This document shows, in pieces, positions 62,250 through 64,000 of a stretch of DNA of 64,000 bases. The stretch's first letter is position 1. Every line of letters starts with the position of its first letter. The position numbers and the translations under genes were made by a program. The notes under the pieces were generated by a model, which saw only the letters and a list, made by a program, of their open reading frames with translations, was not told the origin of the DNA and did no database searches. Source of the DNA: Atrina japonica (Eukaryota > Mollusca > Bivalvia > Pterioida > Pinnidae); assembly GCA_030159075.1 (NCBI GenBank), contig BROG01000027.1:2051001-2115000 (forward strand). The letters run 5' to 3'.

Positions 62250-62700
62250 ACAGAACACCAACGCAGAAAACTAATACTGAAATCAAATACAGAAAACCAA
62301 GACAGAAACTAATACAGAAAAGCAACAAAGAAAACCGATTCAGAAACTAATACAGAAAACCAACAAAGAAAACCAATACAGAAAACCAACAAAGAAAACC
62401 ATTACAGAATACCAATACAAAAAACTAATACAGAACAACAAAACAGAAATCCAAACCAATACAGAACATCATTACAGAATACAAATACAGAAAACTAATA
62501 CAGAACACCAATACAGAAAACCAAACCAATACAGAAAACTAATGCAGAACACCAATACAGAAATCCAAACCAATACAGAACATCATTACAGAATACCAAT
62601 ACAGAAAACCAATACAAATAACCAATACAAATAACCAATACAAAAAACCAATACAGAAAACCAATACAAATGATCAATACAGAAACTCAACACAGAAACT
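62250..62700. repeat. Short tandem repeat, about 10-13 bp unit
   Basis: Irregular copies of AACCAATACAGAA and variants (AACTAATACAGAA, CATTACAGAATACC). Several longer blocks are themselves duplicated, for example the GAAATCCAAACCAATACAGA block. Confidence 0.93.
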
Positions 62701-64000
62701 TACCGAAATAAAGGTTTTCTAGATATTATATTGTTTTAAATTTACGCATTTATGTTCAATACGTCAAGTAATGATAAAAACACGATATACATAAAATTAG
62801 AATTTTGACCCTACATCATGATAATTTATGAAAAGTACATGAATGTAACAAGGATATTACAATTAACGATTAAGGATATATAGAAGAGAGATATCTACGT
62901 TGTGGTTTTACATCTACTGCAATACATTTTACATGTACTCGTACGAACAACGCTGAACCCTACAAAAACGTGTCACGTCGACCTTAAAGATAATACTATC
63001 AATAGCTTGATACTTTAATAGTTTTATTTGTTTATAAGTTTACTAAAACCATAAAGTAACGACAATGTACACATTTTATGATATTTACGAATCATTGTTT
63101 GTCAATAAGTTGATGAATGGGAAATACACAAAATTATTTTTTTTTTCTCTCTAATCTTTCTACAATAAACGTCTTATTTTCTCTGTTAAGTTAATTGGAA
63201 ATTGATTTGTTTCAAGTATACATTTGCCTATGTAGCCTACCGTTGACCGTGGTTAAAGTCAAATTATAAGTAAACTATACAGTGTACATGCCAATTTTTC
63301 TTATGTGTTACATTAAAGTTATAAAACTAATACATATACCAGTACATCCACACACTGGCACTAAGTTGTAAAATTAATGAAATTGACAACAGACATGGAT
63401 CTATTGAAGTCATTGTGTTCGTACTAGATACATTATATTTATGATGAATATATGTGTTGAAAATCAAAACTTGCAAACTTTTGTAAATTTGGCAGTAGAT
63501 TGTAATGCTATTTTTGCCATGTTGTAAATGTGACATTTTGATGTTATATGTTTTGAATAAACTTAAAAACACAATCCATTTTTAAAAGACAATCAATGTT
63601 TGTCATGTATAAAAACCAGTGTTTCTCAAAATACACTTAAATATAGAGAAGGACTGTATCTGCTTTCAGTGTCACGAATTCTTGACACTTACTTGTAACG
63701 GATTCAAAATGTATATTGCATAAAGACAAACTTAATTAGAGGTATATTGAATACTCAACCCCATATGACAAGGAATAATATATGTACTTTTACCAATTTT
63801 TACACTACAATGAAACATATAAATAAGACCATCACTGGCTGACAGAAAGCCAAACGACGTCAGGTACTGCCCCTCACACACAAGTATTACATTGATCGAT
63901 TAAGCCTCGACTTAATCCTACCGATTATCAGTTCTCTAGAAACCAGACATGAATAGAACATCGATTTTCTGTAGTTCTTAGCAATTGGTAACAAATCGAT

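Larger units (their letters stand above)
61771..64000. other. Right end of window, no recognised exon
   Basis: Beyond family C copy 4 and the short tandem repeat, 62700-64000 is plain AT-rich sequence. The upstream exons of the minus-strand gene should lie here or beyond the window, but I found no coding segment in the required phase. A CATGTC/CRE-like GACGTC lies at about 63855. Confidence 0.5.

Overview
This window is AT-rich animal nuclear DNA with intron-bearing genes and a dense mix of SINEs, MITE-like inverted-repeat elements, microsatellites and long minisatellite arrays. Two genes are recognisable by protein: the centrosome and cilium gene PIBF1/CEP90 and a FAM181-family gene, so the organism is a metazoan. 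Several dispersed repeats have features I associate with molluscs, especially bivalves: tRNA-derived SINEs ending in GGCGTAAAAC or GATGTTAAACAAC tails, a repeat opening with AGGTCACCTGAG...TCAAGTGACCT, and a TGAAACCTGT...GGCCACCC repeat. The assignment to a mollusc is inference from memory of repeat families, not from a search.

Layout. 1-10.6 kb: no recognisable gene; dispersed repeats, a (TA)n tract, an E-box/CRE cluster near 5.4 kb and a MITE near 8.9 kb. 10.67-12.99 kb, minus strand: a two-exon gene for a 204-residue protein with an N-myristoylation-type start and a long charged helix, possibly a stathmin-domain (STMND1-like) protein. 13-22.8 kb: MITE, dispersed repeats, paired CRE palindromes, and a TATA promoter with a spliced leader-like exon at 15.0-15.1 kb whose downstream gene I could not identify. 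22.85-23.89 kb, plus strand: an uninterrupted FAM181-family gene carrying a YAP-like TEAD-binding motif. 23.9-38.4 kb: repeats and minisatellites. 38.39-51.63 kb, plus strand: a complete 15-coding-exon PIBF1/CEP90 gene (773 residues); every junction is GT-AG and in phase. 52-58.6 kb: several kilobases of tandem arrays (37, 40 and 55 bp units) with a SINE insertion bounded by an 11-bp target-site duplication. 59.59-61.77 kb, minus strand: the last two exons of an unrecognised gene whose 5' part I could not find. 61.8-64 kb: repeats only.

The genes do not form an operon or an obvious pathway. PIBF1 acts at centriolar satellites and cilia, and the FAM181 protein is expected to be nuclear and TEAD-binding.

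The most unusual observation is a recurring architecture. In two separate genes (PIBF1 intron 5, and the last intron of the unknown minus-strand gene) a minisatellite runs directly into the 3' splice site and each unit carries a copy of that acceptor. In the second case each unit also carries about 34 bases of the exon. The result is arrays of decoy splice acceptors. In PIBF1 each 38-bp unit also contains a perfect 9-bp inverted repeat.
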